Below, in pieces: positions 35,804-49,900 of a DNA stretch of 64,000 nucleotides. The stretch's first letter is position 1. Each line of letters begins with the position of its first letter. The DNA lies in contig NZ_WXYO01000001.1 in NCBI RefSeq assembly GCF_009901585.1, positions 744,001-808,000 of the forward strand, read 5' to 3'. The notes under the pieces are model-generated. The model saw only the letters and a program-made list of their open reading frames with translations. It did no database searches and was not told where the DNA came from. The position numbers and the translations under genes were made by a program. This DNA comes from Poritiphilus flavus. GTDB lineage: Bacteria > Bacteroidota > Bacteroidia > Flavobacteriales > Flavobacteriaceae.

Positions 35804-35811
35804 CCAAACTA

Positions 35812-37959
35812 ATGAAAACTAGAATTCTATTCCTGTTAGTGTGCATCTTTGCGCTTACCCCTAAACTAAGCGCCCAGGAAGATAACCCCTTCCTAAGCTA
35901 TGATGTTCCCTCTCAGAACCTGCTTAAGTTCAATCGATTCCTGATCAACCCAACCTTTTCCACGGTAAGGGAAGACAAATCGTACATCAATTTATTGCAC
36001 AGAAACCAGTCGGTATCTTTTGATGATAATAATCAGATGTATTTCCTGAGCTATAGTGGTAGGATCAATGACAGAACAGGTTTAGGATTAAGTTTATACA
36101 ACCAGAGAGAAGGTATCGTAAGCAACTATGGTGTGCTGGCTAACTATGCCTATGGCATTAAACTAAGTGATAAAAGTAACTTTACCTTTGGTGCTAATGT
36201 CTCGTACTACAGCAGTGGTTTTGATGAAAGCCGTGCAAACCCCATAGAGGTGGATCCATTCCTCAGTGGATTTCAGGATAGCTCCTTGCTTACTTTTCAA
36301 CCTGGTTTCAACATTTCTTACGGGCCATTTGACTTTGGTCTCTTTGCGGAAAACCTCTTTGACTACAACTTAAAGACCAGTGAGTCTATAACAGATTTCA
36401 AGGACAAGACCTTTTCAGGACATTTACAATATACCTATCAGTTTGAAAATGGCAGCGGTGTCTTTGAGCAAGCGCGCTTGATGCCACTGGCCAGGGCCAG
36501 AAAGGTAGGGGAGGACGAGTTTGTCCTGGGTGGAAATATCATTCTTGACCTTCCAAAGATCGGATGGCTTCAGGGAGGATACGACAGCTTTTACGGTGCT
36601 TCAGCCGGTTTGGGATTCAATCTGAATAGAAGATTGTCCCTTGGATACACTATGGAAAAAGGGCTTTCTAACGATCTGGACAATTTAGGCTTGACCCACG
36701 AAATATCTTTTGCTTACTCCTTTACTCCGAATCTTACCGAAGATCGTGTAATGCTTGAAGATAATAACGATGCCCTCGTCAACAACTCGGAGGACGAAGA
36801 AATAACCGAAGAATCCCTAACGGACAAGGACAAGGAAATTCAGGAACTTAAAAAGCGCCTTGCCGAAAACGATGCCATCCTGGCCGAATTGATGTTCAGG
36901 CAAGATTCCCTGGAGACTATTGAATCTAACCGACAGGGAGATCTGGAAAGGCGTTTTGAGATGGTCATGCGCATGGTTAGAAAGGAGACCAATGGGGAAA
37001 GGCCGGATATCGAAGAACGAGCCCAGCAGCTTTACCTGAACGGTGAGGATAAGAATAGCCTGGCCTATACTCCGGCACCTGCCACGAAAAGGGATATAGA
37101 AGAACCCAATACCATTAAGAAAACCCTGATCAAAAAGGATCCGGTCGTTATCACAGAACCTACTGAGAAACAAGATCAAATAGCCGCTAACGATGTAGTG
37201 GAAAGGACTGAGCCCATCAAAAAATACCCTGTGGTACAAAACGATCGCATCCAGAAGAAACCCATTAAGAAGGCTACCCAGCAAACTGGGGTTAAGAGTC
37301 AGAAATTCAGGGACCTGGACGGGGTTGCAGATGGATATTATGTGGTGGCCAATGTATACCGCGGAGAACACTATCTAAACAAATTTGTGGATGATCTGTA
37401 CAGTCAGGGCATCAATGCGGATTATATAGACAACCCAAACAACGGTATGAAATACGTTTATCTGGAGCGATATGACAGCTGGAGTGAAGCGCTTCAGGCT
37501 TATAAATCCGGAGTAAACGGAACTTATGACGGCGACCTGTGGATCATGAATGTACAGAACCGTTACACCAATGAAGCTTACGCGGCCAATGCAGATAAGA
37601 TCAAGGAAAAATCCTCTAAATACGAGGCTGATGTATTGCGCAAGAATGTTATTGTTCGGGATAAAGTGGCCTCCAACCAGGAGAACAGGACCTACAACAT
37701 TGATGGGGTAGGTATAGGCTACTACATAATCGCAAATGTATTTGCCAACCCGAGAAACGCCAACCGATTTGTAAAACTACTAAACTCTCAAGGACTCAGC
37801 GCCAGTTATTTCATCAACCCTGAAAACAACTACCGCTATGTGTATTTAAAACGACATGAGTCCTGGACTAACGCTCTCATTTCTTACTACTCCAAACTAA
37901 ACGATTCGTATGAAGACAAAATGTGGATCATGCGGGTCACACCCAACTTGATAACCTAA
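35812..37959 (+). CDS. sprD: SprD-like protein: PorP/SprF-type barrel, coiled coil and twin SPOR-like modules
   Basis: 715 residues. A signal peptide (to about residue 21) is followed by a PorP/SprF-like outer-membrane barrel (about 22-305, alternating strands, NRFLINPTFS near the N-terminus). Next come an acidic linker, a short coiled coil (about 335-395) and a basic, Pro/Lys-rich linker. Two SPOR-like modules close the protein (about 501-582 and 629-710), with ADGYYVVANVY...LWIMNV and IGYYIIANVF...MWIMRV. The barrel would sit in the outer membrane with the modules in the periplasm. The gene lies 8 bp after sprC and 4 bp before sprB. The module pair matches that of the PorE-like protein. Confidence 0.85.
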   Translation: MKTRILFLLVCIFALTPKLSAQEDNPFLSYDVPSQNLLKFNRFLINPTFSTVREDKSYINLLHRNQSVSFDDNNQMYFLSYSGRINDRTGLGLSLYNQREGIVSNYGVLANYAYGIKLSDKSNFTFGANVSYYSSGFDESRANPIEVDPFLSGFQDSSLLTFQPGFNISYGPFDFGLFAENLFDYNLKTSESITDFKDKTFSGHLQYTYQFENGSGVFEQARLMPLARARKVGEDEFVLGGNIILDLPKIGWLQGGYDSFYGASAGLGFNLNRRLSLGYTMEKGLSNDLDNLGLTHEISFAYSFTPNLTEDRVMLEDNNDALVNNSEDEEITEESLTDKDKEIQELKKRLAENDAILAELMFRQDSLETIESNRQGDLERRFEMVMRMVRKETNGERPDIEERAQQLYLNGEDKNSLAYTPAPATKRDIEEPNTIKKTLIKKDPVVITEPTEKQDQIAANDVVERTEPIKKYPVVQNDRIQKKPIKKATQQTGVKSQKFRDLDGVADGYYVVANVYRGEHYLNKFVDDLYSQGINADYIDNPNNGMKYVYLERYDSWSEALQAYKSGVNGTYDGDLWIMNVQNRYTNEAYAANADKIKEKSSKYEADVLRKNVIVRDKVASNQENRTYNIDGVGIGYYIIANVFANPRNANRFVKLLNSQGLSASYFINPENNYRYVYLKRHESWTNALISYYSKLNDSYEDKMWIMRVTPNLIT

Positions 37960-37963
37960 CTAA

Positions 37964-40900
37964 ATGCGACCAAATTTAACCACCATTAACCTACGGCATT
38001 GTCTTTTACTCTTTCTTGTCTTCGTCGGCTTCCAGGCCTTAAGAGGACAAGAAGTTCCGTTTTCTGCCCGTCTGAATGACGGAGGGAATAATTACATTAA
38101 CATAAAGGGAGATTATACCTTTCTGTCTAATACGGTCATGAACCGTCGGAACAATTCCCGCGATGCCAACGATAACTACAATGGGACCAGCTCCAACAAT
38201 AACCTGCATATTGAGTATGTAGATATAGATGGAGACCCTACCACCTTTAGTTCCAGTAGTTCTACGCTTACTGTACCTGCCTGTTCCCAGATCTACTGGG
38301 CCGGTTTATATTGGGCTGGTAATTATGACAGGGATGTGGTTAACTCCAGATATACCAGTTCCCTGCCGAACGACAGCAATAGATATGATTTTACACAGAT
38401 CAAATTCAGGATGCCCGGTGGTAGTTATATCGACATACAAGCAGACAACAGTGCTGATCCCGCAGGAGAAGAAGATGAGATCATTATAGACGGGTTCAAT
38501 ACGGTAAACAACGATCCCTATGTTTGTTTCAGGGATGTGACCACCCTGCTGCAGGGACTTGCAGACCCTAATGGAGAGTATTTCGTAGCCAATGTCAGAG
38601 GAACCAGGGGTAGGACATCCTATGGTGTTGCAGGATGGACGCTTGTGATCATTTACGAAAACCCCACCCTTCCTGGAAGGTACATCTCTGTATTTGACGG
38701 TTACGAAGGGGTTACCACAAATTCAGGAGACTCCGTTGCAGATATTGATGTAGTTGGATTTAACACCATCCCTGTTGGGCCAGTACAGGCCAGGATTGGG
38801 GTTAACGTAATTGAAGGGGAATACAGCCTTAGCGGAGATACATTTTCCATAGAAACCCCCATGAATCCAGGTTTTACTAACCTGAGTAATTCCGGAAACC
38901 CGGCGAATAACTTTTTCAACGCCAACATCACCATAGACGGGAACAATGTGACCACAAGGAACATCAACGGAACCAACTCTATGGGGTATGATGCCGATAT
39001 TTTTGATGTCAACAACCCTTCTAACAGCCTTATTGCCAATGGAGATACCCAGGCTACATTAAGGCTTTCTACCAGTTCCGACTGGTTTGCCTCTTTCCTT
39101 GTAACCTTTGGTATTGATATCATTGAGCCAGACATACTTCTGGAGAAAAGGGTTGAGGATATTGGAGGAAACGATATTACAGGAGCCGGGGTAAACCTCG
39201 GACAAGTTCTGGACTATGTCCTCTCTTTTCAGAACACCGGAAATGACGATGCGACGAATTATACCATCCGTGACGTACTCCCTGTAAACGTGACTCTGGA
39301 TGAAACGAATATGACACTCCCAACCGGAGTAACTTATACTTTTGACCCGGCCACACGAACTGTATTATTCAATATTCCCGATAATTTGGTTGAAGAAGGT
39401 GATCCTTTTTCTTCAATCCGGATGCGCGTAGAGGTAGCTGAAAACTGTTTCGATTTTATCGACGCCTGTACAGACCTGATCGAGAATCTCGCCTACTCGA
39501 CCTATGAAGGTGTTATCAATGACAACCAGATCAGTGATGACCCCAGTGTATCGGACTTTGACAATTGCGGATTTGTAACTCCGGGTGCTACTAACTTCCT
39601 GTTGGACGACCTTTCTGCCTGTGATTTCAGCAGGACTGTAGAATTATGTGGTGCCAACGTGGTTCTTGATGCCGGGGACAACTTTGATTCCTATATCTGG
39701 TATATAGATGAAAATGGCGACGGACTTATAGATGCCGGGGATACCGTGATCACTGACGGAGATCCGGATAACGACCCAAGTACCTTACTGGTAACCCAGC
39801 CAAACACCTACATTGTAGACAAGATCGTAGCGGACCCCTGTAAAGGCTTCCAGGAAATTATCACTGTGGTAGCCTTTGGAGCCGGTCAGCCAAACCCTAT
39901 CTCTGAACTTATCAACGATACCACCAATACGGTGGACGGGCAGGTGTTGATCTGTCCGAATGACGGGGAAGAACTGCCAGAGATCTTCCTTTGCGGTTTA
40001 AATGATACCGAACTAATTCAGGTAAACATTCCGGACGCTACCTCAATAGTATGGGAACAACTGGATCAGGCAAGTTGTACTGCTTCCATCCCGGATTGTG
40101 CCAACAGGGATGCCTCCTGTACCTGGAATAATGTGGGCACAGGAAACGACTTTACGGCCTCGGATGCCGGGGAATACCGTATGTCTGTGAACTACCTGAA
40201 CGGATGTTTTGCCACATATTATTTTAACATCTTTAAAAACCCTTTAAATCCGCAATATACCAGCAGTGATATTATTTGTACTACTCCTGGTAACATTACG
40301 GTAACCAATATGCCGGTAGATTATGAATACCAGCTACTGGACGCTACAAACGGAACTATACTGGTTCCTTTTAGTGCTGCTAATGGCCCTAGTTTTAACA
40401 TTACTACCAACGGGGCATATAGAGTAGAAATGCGCCAGCAAGGGGTGGTTGACGGTTGTGTATTCTTCCTGGATAATATAGGAATACTGGACAGGGATTT
40501 CCAGGTAGATGTTACAACAAGAGATACGGACTGTAGCGGCCTGGGTGAAATATCAATTTCCGTTCTCAATGTTGAACCTCAGTACACCTACGAAATTTCA
40601 CAAGGGGGTACCACCGTGGACACCCATGGCCCGGTATCCGATAACAACTATACCTTTCAAAACCTCAATCCTGGGACCTACGATATTCTGGTTACTACCG
40701 ATGACGGCTGTAACCATACGGAACAGGTAACCATCAATGATTTAAGTGACCTGGACCTTCAGGCGACCATCTCACAGCATATCAGTTGTAGGGAAGGAAA
40801 CATCCAAATGAATTCAACCGGAGGGCAAACCCCTCACGTTTATGCTATCTGGCAGTATGTGGATGAAGGTGGGATCACCCAGATATCTTACCCGGATGTG

Positions 40901-43900
40901 GCCTCTATTCCGGCATCAGAATTTCAAACCAGTGTAATTTTTGATATACTGGATCCCGGAAACTACACCTTTGTTGTGGTGGACAGGAATAACTGTACTG
41001 ACTTCTCCAATGAGGTGACCATTACATTGGTGCCCGATGTAGTTTATACCACAGGCTCAACGGATGAAACCTGTTTTGGGGCTTCGGATGGGACGATATC
41101 TTATAATGTCACAGACACCAACGGCTATCAGGTTACCTTCTTTCTGATAGACAATACCGGAACAGAGATTGACAGTAATTCTTCAGGGCAATTTACAGGA
41201 TTGCCTCAAGGGGATTACCAGGTGAGACTTAACCAGCGCAAAGGGAGTTCTTCCTGTGATTTCTTTGAGGACTTTACCATTAGTGGCCCGCTTAATGCGG
41301 TTAGCGGTACCGCTGCCATAGTCCAGGATTATACCTGTCTTCAGAATGGAATTATTGAAGCCCAGGGAGCTGCCGGAGGTACTGCTCCTTATGAATACAG
41401 TATTGACGGGGTGAATTTTGTTTCCGGAGCAGGGGCAGAGACCTTTTCCGGATTGACCGATGGAACCTACAGCATTACTATTCGTGATGCCAATGGATGC
41501 GTCTTTGTAACCAACAGCGTAACCCTGGATCCGTTAAATGAACCCAGTGACCTTACATTTACATCCACCACACCAAACTGTCCGGCACTTACTTCAGACG
41601 TGACGGTTACCGTTGTGGATGGTAATACCCCTTTTGTATTTGAGATCATAGCGCCCAGCGCCATAGCCGCGACTTCCATTACCGGAAATTCGGCTGACTT
41701 TGATGGGCTCGCACCGGACACTTATACTTTTAGAGTAACGGACAATAAAGGTTGTACCTATGATGAAAACTTTACCATTCCGCCGGTTTCTCCAATAGAT
41801 GTTGTAGGACAACTTATTAGCAATGTCACCTGCTTTGGGGGCACAGACGGGGAAGGATTGTTCACCGTTTCCGGTTTCAATACCAGCTACGATTACAATA
41901 TTACCGGCCCCGCTACATTTAACGGGAATGCCGAAACAAATACGACCATCCCGCTTCCTAACCTGGCAGCCGGAACTTACTCGATTACAGTTACAGATAA
42001 TAATACCAACTGTACGGATACGGCCTCCTTTACCGTAAATGGTCCCGCAGCCGCATTAGACCTGACGGCTACGGAGACACAACCTACATGTACCGATTCA
42101 GGTAGCGCCATATTGGTTGCTACGGATGGTTGGGGAAGTTATGATTACAGCCTGACCTATCCTGATGGTATCACCGTGGTTACTAATACCACGGGTAACT
42201 TTAACAATTTAACCCAGACTGGCCTCTATAACGCCCTGGTAACGGATGCCAACGGATGTACGGACACCGCGACTTTCACCTTGAATGCAGCCATTGCCCC
42301 TGTATTATCCGTGACCCCTAACGATGTTTGTTACGATTCAGGCGTAGGGCTAACACTAACAGCCACTGTTACTTCCGGAGGTGATGGAAACTATCAATAC
42401 CGCATCAACGGCGGTGCTTATGATACCAATAACGTATTTACCGGATTAGGTCCGGGCACCTATACGGTGGATGTTGTAGACGGCAACAACTGTACGGGTA
42501 CAGATACCATCACCATTAATCCGGAGCTTACGGTTTCTGCCTCTGCCCCTAATATTACCTCTTGTGGTACGGATACTGATATCAGCATTACCGCTGCGGG
42601 TGGGGATGGGAACTATGTCTATGCTGTGGTGGCCGATGCCGTGGTACCTGTTCCCGGAGATTTCGGGGCTGCCAGCACCATTACCGTTACAGGAGCCGGA
42701 GATTACGATGTGTACGTCAGAGACAATAACGGAGTCGTTACTTTCTGCGAGGCCGCTTTCGATATTACGATCGCTCAGGATTCTCCTATCGTTATCACGC
42801 CAACTGTGACCGATATCCTTTGTTTTGGGGATGCTACAGGACAGATCTCCCTGGCCATTGCCGGTGGAGCTGCCCCTTTTGAATACAGTATTGACAACGG
42901 AACCAACTATCAGACTACCGCAGACTTTGTCAACCTTACCGCAGGAACCTATCCTGTAAGGGTAAGAGATACCAATGGTTGTGAACAAACCGCTTCGGTG
43001 GTGGTAAACGAGCCTGCACTACTTGTGGCTGAGGCCGCTATCACACAAACTTATACCTGTCTCCAACTCGGAGAAATTACCGTAGGTAGTGTTACCCCTA
43101 CTGCCGGTGGTTCCGGGGATTACCAGTACAGCCTTAACGGCGGTGCCTGGACCGCTGTGACCACTGGAGGAACTGTCTTTGCAGGTCTTATTGATGGGAC
43201 GTACTCCATCAGGGTTCGGGATGCCAATGCGGTGACCTGTTTCATTACACTGCCTGATGTCATCATCCCACCACTGCCGGTAGAACCTACCTTGTCTACC
43301 TCGGTGGCCTACAACTGTGACGGAACCGGTAATGTAACCGTATTGCCTAACGATCCTTCCTATACCTACAGCATTGATGCCGGAGCCCCTCAGGCCTCCA
43401 ATGTCTTTAACAATGTCGCTGTAGGACCGCATACCATTACCGTGAATTACGGAAGTGGTTGTACCGTGGATACTACCGTGAACGTTGAGCCTGGAAATGC
43501 CTTTGATGCATCCATCACCAACTTTACAAACCTGAGTTGTAATGCCGCTGCCGATGGCACCATTACTTTTGAAGTAGAGAACTTTGATGCCGTTAACGGC
43601 TTTGAATATTCCGTCAACGGAGGTGGGTTCTCCGCTCCGCAAACCGCCTCCCCAATTACCGTCAACGGTCTCAGTGCCGGACTGGTAACCATCGTGGTGC
43701 GCGATGTGCTGGACAATACCTGTTCCATCACCCTTAACGAAACACTTACAGAACCTGCAGTGCTTGTGGCTGCCGCTTCCATTACCGATCCCTTTACCTG
43801 TAACAATACCGGGGCTACCATTACCGCTTCGGCAACAGGGGGAACACCTACCTATGAATACCAGCTTGAAGATGGGGTAGGTGGGGTGATCACCGCTTAC

Positions 43901-46900
43901 CAAGCCGGAACTACTTTTACCGCACTGGCTGCAGGAGACTATATTATTCGGGTAAGAGATACCAATGGTTGTGAAGATCCTATTGATGCGGTTATCACTG
44001 TGGTGGCGCCGAACAACCCTACCTTTACCACTACCGCGACAGCTTGTTATAGCGGTGCTAACGATGCTACCATACAGGTAGATGTTACCTCCATCCCTGG
44101 AAATGGAGGGTTCCAGTTTAGCCTCAACGGAGGACCCTGGATCACCCCAACACCGGCTACCGCTACAACACACACCTTTAGCAACCTGGCTGCAGGTGCC
44201 TATACCATAGACGTCAGAGATCAGTTTGGATGTGCTGCTCCGCAACAGAACGTGACTATTAATCCAGCTCTGAGCCTGTCAGCTTCAGCACCTAATATTA
44301 CCTCTTGTGGTACGGATACCGATATCAGCATTACCGCTGCGGGTGGGGATGGGAACTATGTCTATGCTGTGGTGGCCGATGCCGTGGTACCTGTTCCCGG
44401 AGATTTCGGGGCTGCCAGCACCATTACCGTTACAGGGGCCGGAGATTACGATGTGTACGTCAGAGACAATAACGGAGTCGTTACCTTCTGTGAGGCCGCT
44501 TTCGATATTACGATCGCTCAGGATGCTCCTATCGTTATCACGCCAACTGTGACCGATATCCTTTGTTTTGGGGATGCTACAGGACAGATCTCCCTGGCCA
44601 TTGCCGGTGGAGCTGCCCCTTTTGAATACAGTATTGACAACGGGACCAACTATCAGACTACCGCAGACTTTGTCAACCTTACCGCAGGAACCTATCCTGT
44701 AAGGGTAAGAGATACCAATGGTTGTGAACAAACCGCTTCGGTGGTGGTAAACGAGCCTGCACTACTTGTTGCTGAGGCCGCTATCACACAAACTTATACC
44801 TGTCTCCAACTCGGAGAAATTACCGTAGGTAGTGTTACCCCTACTGCCGGTGGTTCCGGGGATTACCAGTACAGCCTTAACGGTGGTGCCTGGACCGCTG
44901 TGACCACTGGAGGAACTGTCTTTGCAGGTCTTATTGATGGGACGTACTCCATCAGGGTTCGGGATGCCAATGCGGTGACCTGTTTCATTACTCTGCCTGA
45001 TGTCATCATCCCACCACTGCCGGTAGAACCTACCTTGTCTACCTCGGTGGCCTACAACTGTGACGGAACCGGTAATGTAACCGTATTGCCTAACGATCCT
45101 TCCTATACCTACAGTATTGATGCCGGAGCCCCTCAGGCCTCCAATGTCTTTAACAATGTCGCTGTAGGACCGCATACCATTACCGTGAATTACGGAAGCG
45201 GTTGTACCGTGGATACTACCGTGAACGTTGAGCCTGGAAATGCCTTTGATGCATCCATCACCAACTTTACAAACCTGAGTTGTAATGCCGCTGCCGATGG
45301 CACCATTACTTTTGAAGTAGAGAACTTTGATGCCGTTAACGGCTTTGAATATTCCGTCAACGGAGGTGGGTTCTCCGCTCCGCAAACCGCCTCCCCAATT
45401 ACCGTCAACGGTCTCAGTGCCGGACTGGTAACCATCGTGGTGCGCGATGTGCTGGACAATACCTGTTCCATCACCCTTAACGAAACACTTACAGAACCTG
45501 CAGTGCTTGTGGCTGCCGCTTCCATTACCGATCCCTTTACCTGTAACAATACCGGGGCTACCATTACCGCTTCGGCAACAGGGGGAACACCTACCTATGA
45601 ATACCAGCTTGAAGATGGGGTAGGTGGGGTGATCACCGCTTACCAAGCCGGAACTACTTTTACTGCACTGGCCGCAGGAGACTATATTGTTCGGGTAAGA
45701 GATACCAATGGTTGTGAAGATCCTATTGATGCGGTTATCACTGTGGTGGCGCCGAACAACCCTACCTTTACCACAACCGCTACAGCTTGTTATAGCGGAG
45801 CTAACGACGCTACCATACAGGTAGATGTTACCTCCATCCCAGGAAATGGAGGGTTCCAGTTTAGCCTTAACGGAGGACCCTGGATCACCCCAACACCTGC
45901 TACAGCTACAACACACACCTTTAGCAATCTGGCTGCAGGTGCTTATACCATCGATGTCAGAGATCAGTTTGGATGTGTTGCTCCGCAACAGAATGTGACT
46001 ATTAATCCACAGCTTACGGCTAATTCGGTGCTTACCACGGACCTGACTTGTTTAGCCTCGGCTACCATAACCATAAATGCAAACGGAGGGTCTGGAGCTT
46101 ATTCCTATGAATGGTCAGACGATGCCGGAGTGACTTATAACAGTACCAGCTTTGCCGGAAATGTATTTAGCACAAATACTGCCGGAACTTATCAATTCAG
46201 AGTAACAGACACCACCGCGCCTACGGCCTGTACGGTAGTTACCAACGCTGTAATTGTTACCCCGGCAGACACCCCGGTAATAACCAGTGTTACTCCTACT
46301 CATGTCTTGTGTAACGGAGATACAACCGGATCCTTGGACGTGGTCATTGATACTTCAATCGGAGCTCCTCCTTATGTCATCAATGTTTTGGAGACCGGGA
46401 CACCAACGAATTATGGGACCCAGACCGCTGGTTTACCCGCAGGAAATTATGAAGTAACCATTACTGATGATAAAGGATGTGTTTCTGCTCCATTTGCAGT
46501 CACCATAACGGAACCAAATGCAATTAGTTATAGCATTAACCTAGTTCCAATTACCTGTAACCCGGCAACCGGAACCGACCCAGGTTCAATTGGTGTAACC
46601 GGACTTACAGGAGGTGTTGCGGAATACACCTATCACCTTACCGGAAATAACGGATATTCTGCTTCCTATACTACAACTGCCGGTGGTGAAGATTACACTT
46701 TCACCATTCTGGAATTTGGGATTTACGAGGTAGATGTTGTTGACGCCAATGGATGTAATTTAAGGACTACAAACATTATAGCCTCACCACCAAATGATCT
46801 TGATATTGATGTTTCTACGGTTACAGCAAGTTGTGCCGCAGGTGGTACAGCGATAGTTACCGTTTCTTCTGCGGTTGGTAGTGGAAATTATGAGTTCGCC

Positions 46901-49900
46901 ATATTGGAAACCTATGCCGTGCCATATTCATCATCCTACCAGGCGCCGGATGTGGTTGGAGGCGATACTTCAACCTTTACCGGTCTGATCCCAGGGGTGA
47001 CCTATACTTTTGTAGTTCACGATCTTACAACAAACTGCTACTATTTTGAAACGGCGGCAACTCCGATCAATTCACCATCAAATATGACAGTGACCTCACT
47101 TGTGGAGGCCAATGTAACCTGTACGGGCGCTAACGATGGTAATGTGACCTTTACCTTTGACACTTTTGACGCGGCTGCCACCGATGTCACTTATGAGATA
47201 TTCAATGCACAGTCTAACGTCACTACAGGATTCACAGGAACTTCTGGCGTAAATCCACCGGCCGGACCTATAACAGTTTCAAACTTTGCGACCCTGGCAC
47301 CTGGTGTTTACTATATCTTATTGACGGAAGTTGGCGGTGCTTTTAACGGATGTTCTATTAGTTCACCTGATTTCACTATCGACGAATCGACTAACTTACT
47401 TTCCGTTACTGCAACATCAACTAACGACATAGATTGTGCAGATACCGGAACCATCTCTGCTGTTGCTCAATTCGGATCCGGGTCGTATGAATTTCAATTA
47501 GAGTTAGACACAGCTGCCGCGCCAACCGCCGCTACCTGGACAGGCACCAATACCACAGGTTATTTTGATGGCCTGGCCAATGATGATTATACGGTTTACG
47601 TTAAAGATTCTAACGATTGTATTCAAGACTTTGATATTACCGTCGGGCTGGATGCAAGGCCTGATATTTCCCTGGCGATTGTAGATGAGTGCGTTGCCGA
47701 AGGCACCTTTGAAGTACTTGTTACACTGGATGTCGCAGGTTTAACTCCATACCAACTTAGTTTAAACGGAGGGCCTTTCCAAAACATCACTTTTAACGGT
47801 AGTAACCAATATACCGTTAGCGGATTAAGTTCAGGACTTGGGCAGACTATTGCCGTTAGAGATCTTACCGGATGTCCGGATACGGAGACCTTCGATATTC
47901 AACCGCCGCTACAGTTTAATGCTACACTAAGCAAGCTTCTGGATTGTTCCGTTTCACCGAATGCCGAAATAACCATAGATGTAACAGCCGGTTCCGGAAA
48001 TTACGACTACGAAATTACAGGACCAGTAAACGTTGCCAGAACCGCATTACCATCTGATCCTTTCGTTTGGAACCTTGCCAGTGCTGCCGGCGCTTACACG
48101 GTCACGATCTATGATACCAGTACCGCAGTTCCTAACTGTCTGGGCTCCATTATTGTGAATGTTCCTGCAGCAGTAACGCCAGTACCGTCTATTGACTCCT
48201 TTACGGATGTTACCTGTAATGGTGCTGATGATGGAACCATCAACGTTAGTGCGCTGGATAATGGAATAGGGCCGTTTACCTTCCAGATCATATCCGGACC
48301 GGGTAGCTCTGCCGTATTCCCGATACTGCCTACCTCCAACACCAATACCACGGCTGGCTTTACCGCTTTGGAAGGACTCGCTGCTCCGGGTATCACCTAT
48401 ACCATTCGGGCTACTGCCGCTAACGGATGTACTACGGATATCACTCAGGCCATCCTGCAACCTGATGCCATTGCCAATGTCAATGCTTCAGTAGTAGAGT
48501 TCGCTTGTGCTACAGGCAACAATCCGGAGAACGCTACCATCACCATTGATGATACCGCTATTACCGGTGGAAGTGGTACCTATGTGATCTATGAGTTTAT
48601 CGATGATCAGGGGACCGTACCTACGGCTGATGATGTTATCGTACAGTCCGGACCTAACAATGTGTATATCGAAACCAATGTTGCCGGTGGTACCTATATC
48701 ATCAATGTTTATGACGATAACGGTTGTGTGGGTAGTACTACCGCGGCCATTCAGTCTTATGACGAGCTGCTGACTGCTACCGCCGCCATTACCAATCCGA
48801 TCTCCTGTAACCCGGGTATGGATGGGGAGATCACCATCACCGTTACCTCTACCGATAACAATACCGCATTGTTCGAATACAGTATTGACAATGGTGCCAA
48901 CTACCAGGCCTCTAATGTCTTTGCTGGACTGGATGTCGGGGTACACGACTTTTTGATCAGACATATCAATACCGGATGTATCATCACCGCTTCAGAGACC
49001 ATCCTCGATCCGAATACCTTTAGTATCGTGGCCGATGTGGTCAGTGATGTGGAATGCTTCGGTACACAAACAGGACAGGTGACCTTTGAGCTTACCGATG
49101 CTACCTATGTTGGTCCGTTTGACTGGACCATCTACGATACCAATGGTACCCCAGCCAATACCGCGGATGATATCCTGGTGCAGAACGGTACCAGCCCTAC
49201 CAACGGGCCTACGGCTCCTATTGCCCTGTTTGCAGGGGAATACCTGGTAGAGGTGACCCAAAACAACCATCCGAACTGTACCAATACAGCCCTGTTCAAT
49301 ATCGCAGGGCCCGCGGCTGACATTACGGCCAATACCGAGGTCACCCCGATCACCTGTGTGGGCAATGACGGTATTATTGAAATTATTGATGTGCTCGGTG
49401 GATGGGGTGGTTATACCTACTTCGTCGGTACCGCAGCACCTACAGGACCTGGTGACTATGTAGCCGGACCTGAGTTTACCAACCTTGCCCCTGGTACCTA
49501 TGAGGCCTGGGTAAGAGATAGTGGTGGTTGTGAAAGACAGGTACAAAACGGTATCGTGCTGGCAGACCCTGCCGCTATTACCGCTACCCTGCAGATCAAC
49601 CAGGAAAACTGTACCAACTTAGAAGGGGAACTTGAAGTAGTCGGAACCACAGGTGGACAAGGTAGTAACTATACCTACCAGCTGATCCGTAACGGCGTAC
49701 CTTTCGGTGCCCCGCAAACCACTACCGTATTCTCCGGATTGGGTGAAGGTAGTTACGAAGTACAGATCACTGATCAGTGGACCTGTACCGCTACTATTGG
49801 ACCTGAAGTGCTTTATGATGAGATCAATGCTGTGGCAACGGTTGTAAAACCAATTGACTGCTCTGTAAGTCCGGGTGGTGAGATCACTATTACCCAGACA

